DNA of 7,981 bases from Candidatus Hodarchaeota archaeon (GTDB lineage: Archaea; Asgardarchaeota; Heimdallarchaeia; Hodarchaeales; YT1-039). The notes below the pieces were generated by a model, which saw only the letters and a list, made by a program, of their open reading frames with translations, did no database searches and was not told where the DNA came from. Of this stretch, positions 7,280 through 7,981 are shown in pieces (position 1 is the first letter of the stretch; the number at the start of each line of letters is the position of its first letter). The translations under genes and the position numbers were made by a program. The stretch lies in assembly GCA_016840025.1 (NCBI GenBank), contig JAEOTF010000161.1:1-7981 (forward strand), in the 5' to 3' direction.

Positions 7280-7981
7280 ATGATCACTAACAAAAGGTTA
7301 CGTATTTTGATTACCGGAGCATCAAGCGGCATTGGGGAAGCTATCGCTTTGGAAATGGCAGAGAATAAGCATAAGTTCTATTTAACAGGGAGAAACATGG
7401 AAAGGTTGCAACAAGTAGCTCTCAGGGTTTCAGAAGCAGGGAGCGATGGATATTTCGGGTCAGGCGATGTAGGAAATGAGCAAGATATAGAGCTGTTGTT
7501 TGAAGATGCCTTGGGAAAATTAGGAGGAATAGATGTCCTTGTTGCGAATGCAGGAGTGGGACACTTTGGTCTCTTAGAAGAGATTACTATTGACCAATTT
7601 GATGAACAATTCTCAACCAATGTACGAGGTAATTTTCTTTGGTTAAGGAAGGTTTTACCTGTCATGAAAGAGCAGAATAATGGACAAATAATTGTTATAT
7701 CATCCAATTTGGGGTTGAAAATAGCTGCACGCACTAGTATTTATACTGCAACCAAACATGCGGTTCAAGCAATGGTAGGTTGTTTAAGAGAGGAGCTCAA
7801 GGGCACAATGATCAAAGCTGCAACAATTAACCCTGGATCAGTTTCAACGCCATGGTTCAATGGACGAGATGTCGATCGGAGCAAAATGCTTACCGCAGAA
7901 GATATAGCTAAAGTTGCACGATTTGTTATTGAGCAGACAGAAACCTGTAATATAGACCATATCCTCCTCCTTCCAGGAAGA
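7280..7981 (+). CDS. Short-chain dehydrogenase/reductase (classical SDR), 3' end outside window
   Basis: The frame is open from ATG 7280 to the window edge, giving 234 residues of a family usually near 240-260, so little is missing. These are single-domain Rossmann oxidoreductases using NAD(H) or NADP(H). Visible motifs are the cofactor loop TGASSGIG (12-19), GRN after strand 2 with Arg38 (this favours NADP(H)), Asp63 of the GDV motif, NAG (90-92), Asn114 in the helix-4 position, catalytic Ser142, and Tyr155/Lys159 in YTATK. NPGSVST (184-190) forms the loop after strand 6. The catalytic set Asn-Ser-Tyr-Lys is complete, so an active enzyme is expected. The substrate cannot be deduced; 3-oxoacyl-ACP-reductase-like or sugar/alcohol dehydrogenase names would be guesses. 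It follows uvrA on the same strand after 57 bp, apparently from its own promoter. Confidence 0.93.
   Translation, partial: MITNKRLRILITGASSGIGEAIALEMAENKHKFYLTGRNMERLQQVALRVSEAGSDGYFGSGDVGNEQDIELLFEDALGKLGGIDVLVANAGVGHFGLLEEITIDQFDEQFSTNVRGNFLWLRKVLPVMKEQNNGQIIVISSNLGLKIAARTSIYTATKHAVQAMVGCLREELKGTMIKAATINPGSVSTPWFNGRDVDRSKMLTAEDIAKVARFVIEQTETCNIDHILLLPGR

Noticed and set aside
7378..7734. A 118-codon open frame on the minus strand
   Set aside because: It lies wholly inside the SDR gene, whose motifs are unmistakable; the opposite frame shows no recognisable domain.

Overview
The window is AT-rich DNA that reads most easily as archaeal, possibly Asgard (Heimdall- or Thorarchaeia-like); the lineage is inference. 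Four things point that way. A luciferase-family monooxygenase of a type usually F420-dependent in archaea sits at the left edge. A membrane protein ends in a SHOCT-like helical hairpin. A large NosD-like beta-helix surface protein carries a C-terminal membrane anchor followed by basic residues. Short upstream regions have TATA-like boxes, one at the right distance for a leaderless transcript. UvrA is a bacterial-type repair protein that also occurs in scattered archaea. No rRNA, tRNA, CRISPR array, intact transposase or phage gene was recognised.

Layout, left to right: (1) the 3' end of a luciferase-like monooxygenase gene (1-375, +), overlapping by 20 bp the 3' end of (2) a four-segment membrane protein with a SHOCT-like tail (356-1114, -). 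(3) About 945 bp without an intact gene (1115-2059), holding the promoter of gene 2, a decayed minus-strand coding remnant (about 1283-1650), and a plus-strand remnant resembling the C-terminal tail of a NosD-like protein (about 1788-2059). (4) An intact NosD-like beta-helix surface protein (2060-4048, +). (5) A 237-bp gap with a second, shorter copy of the minus-strand remnant (about 4078-4242). (6) uvrA (4286-7222, +). (7) The 5' part of a short-chain dehydrogenase gene (7280-end, +).

The genes do not form an obvious pathway. Orientations alternate, most genes seem to have their own promoter, and UvrA has no UvrB or UvrC beside it here. The most informative part is the zone around the NosD-like gene. 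Two related, broken coding sequences lie on the minus strand on either side of it, and a degenerate tail of what looks like a second NosD-like gene lies directly upstream. This suggests a duplicated locus that has partly decayed. It also implies that the first 29 codons of the longest NosD-like reading frame are leftover sequence and that translation starts at 2060.
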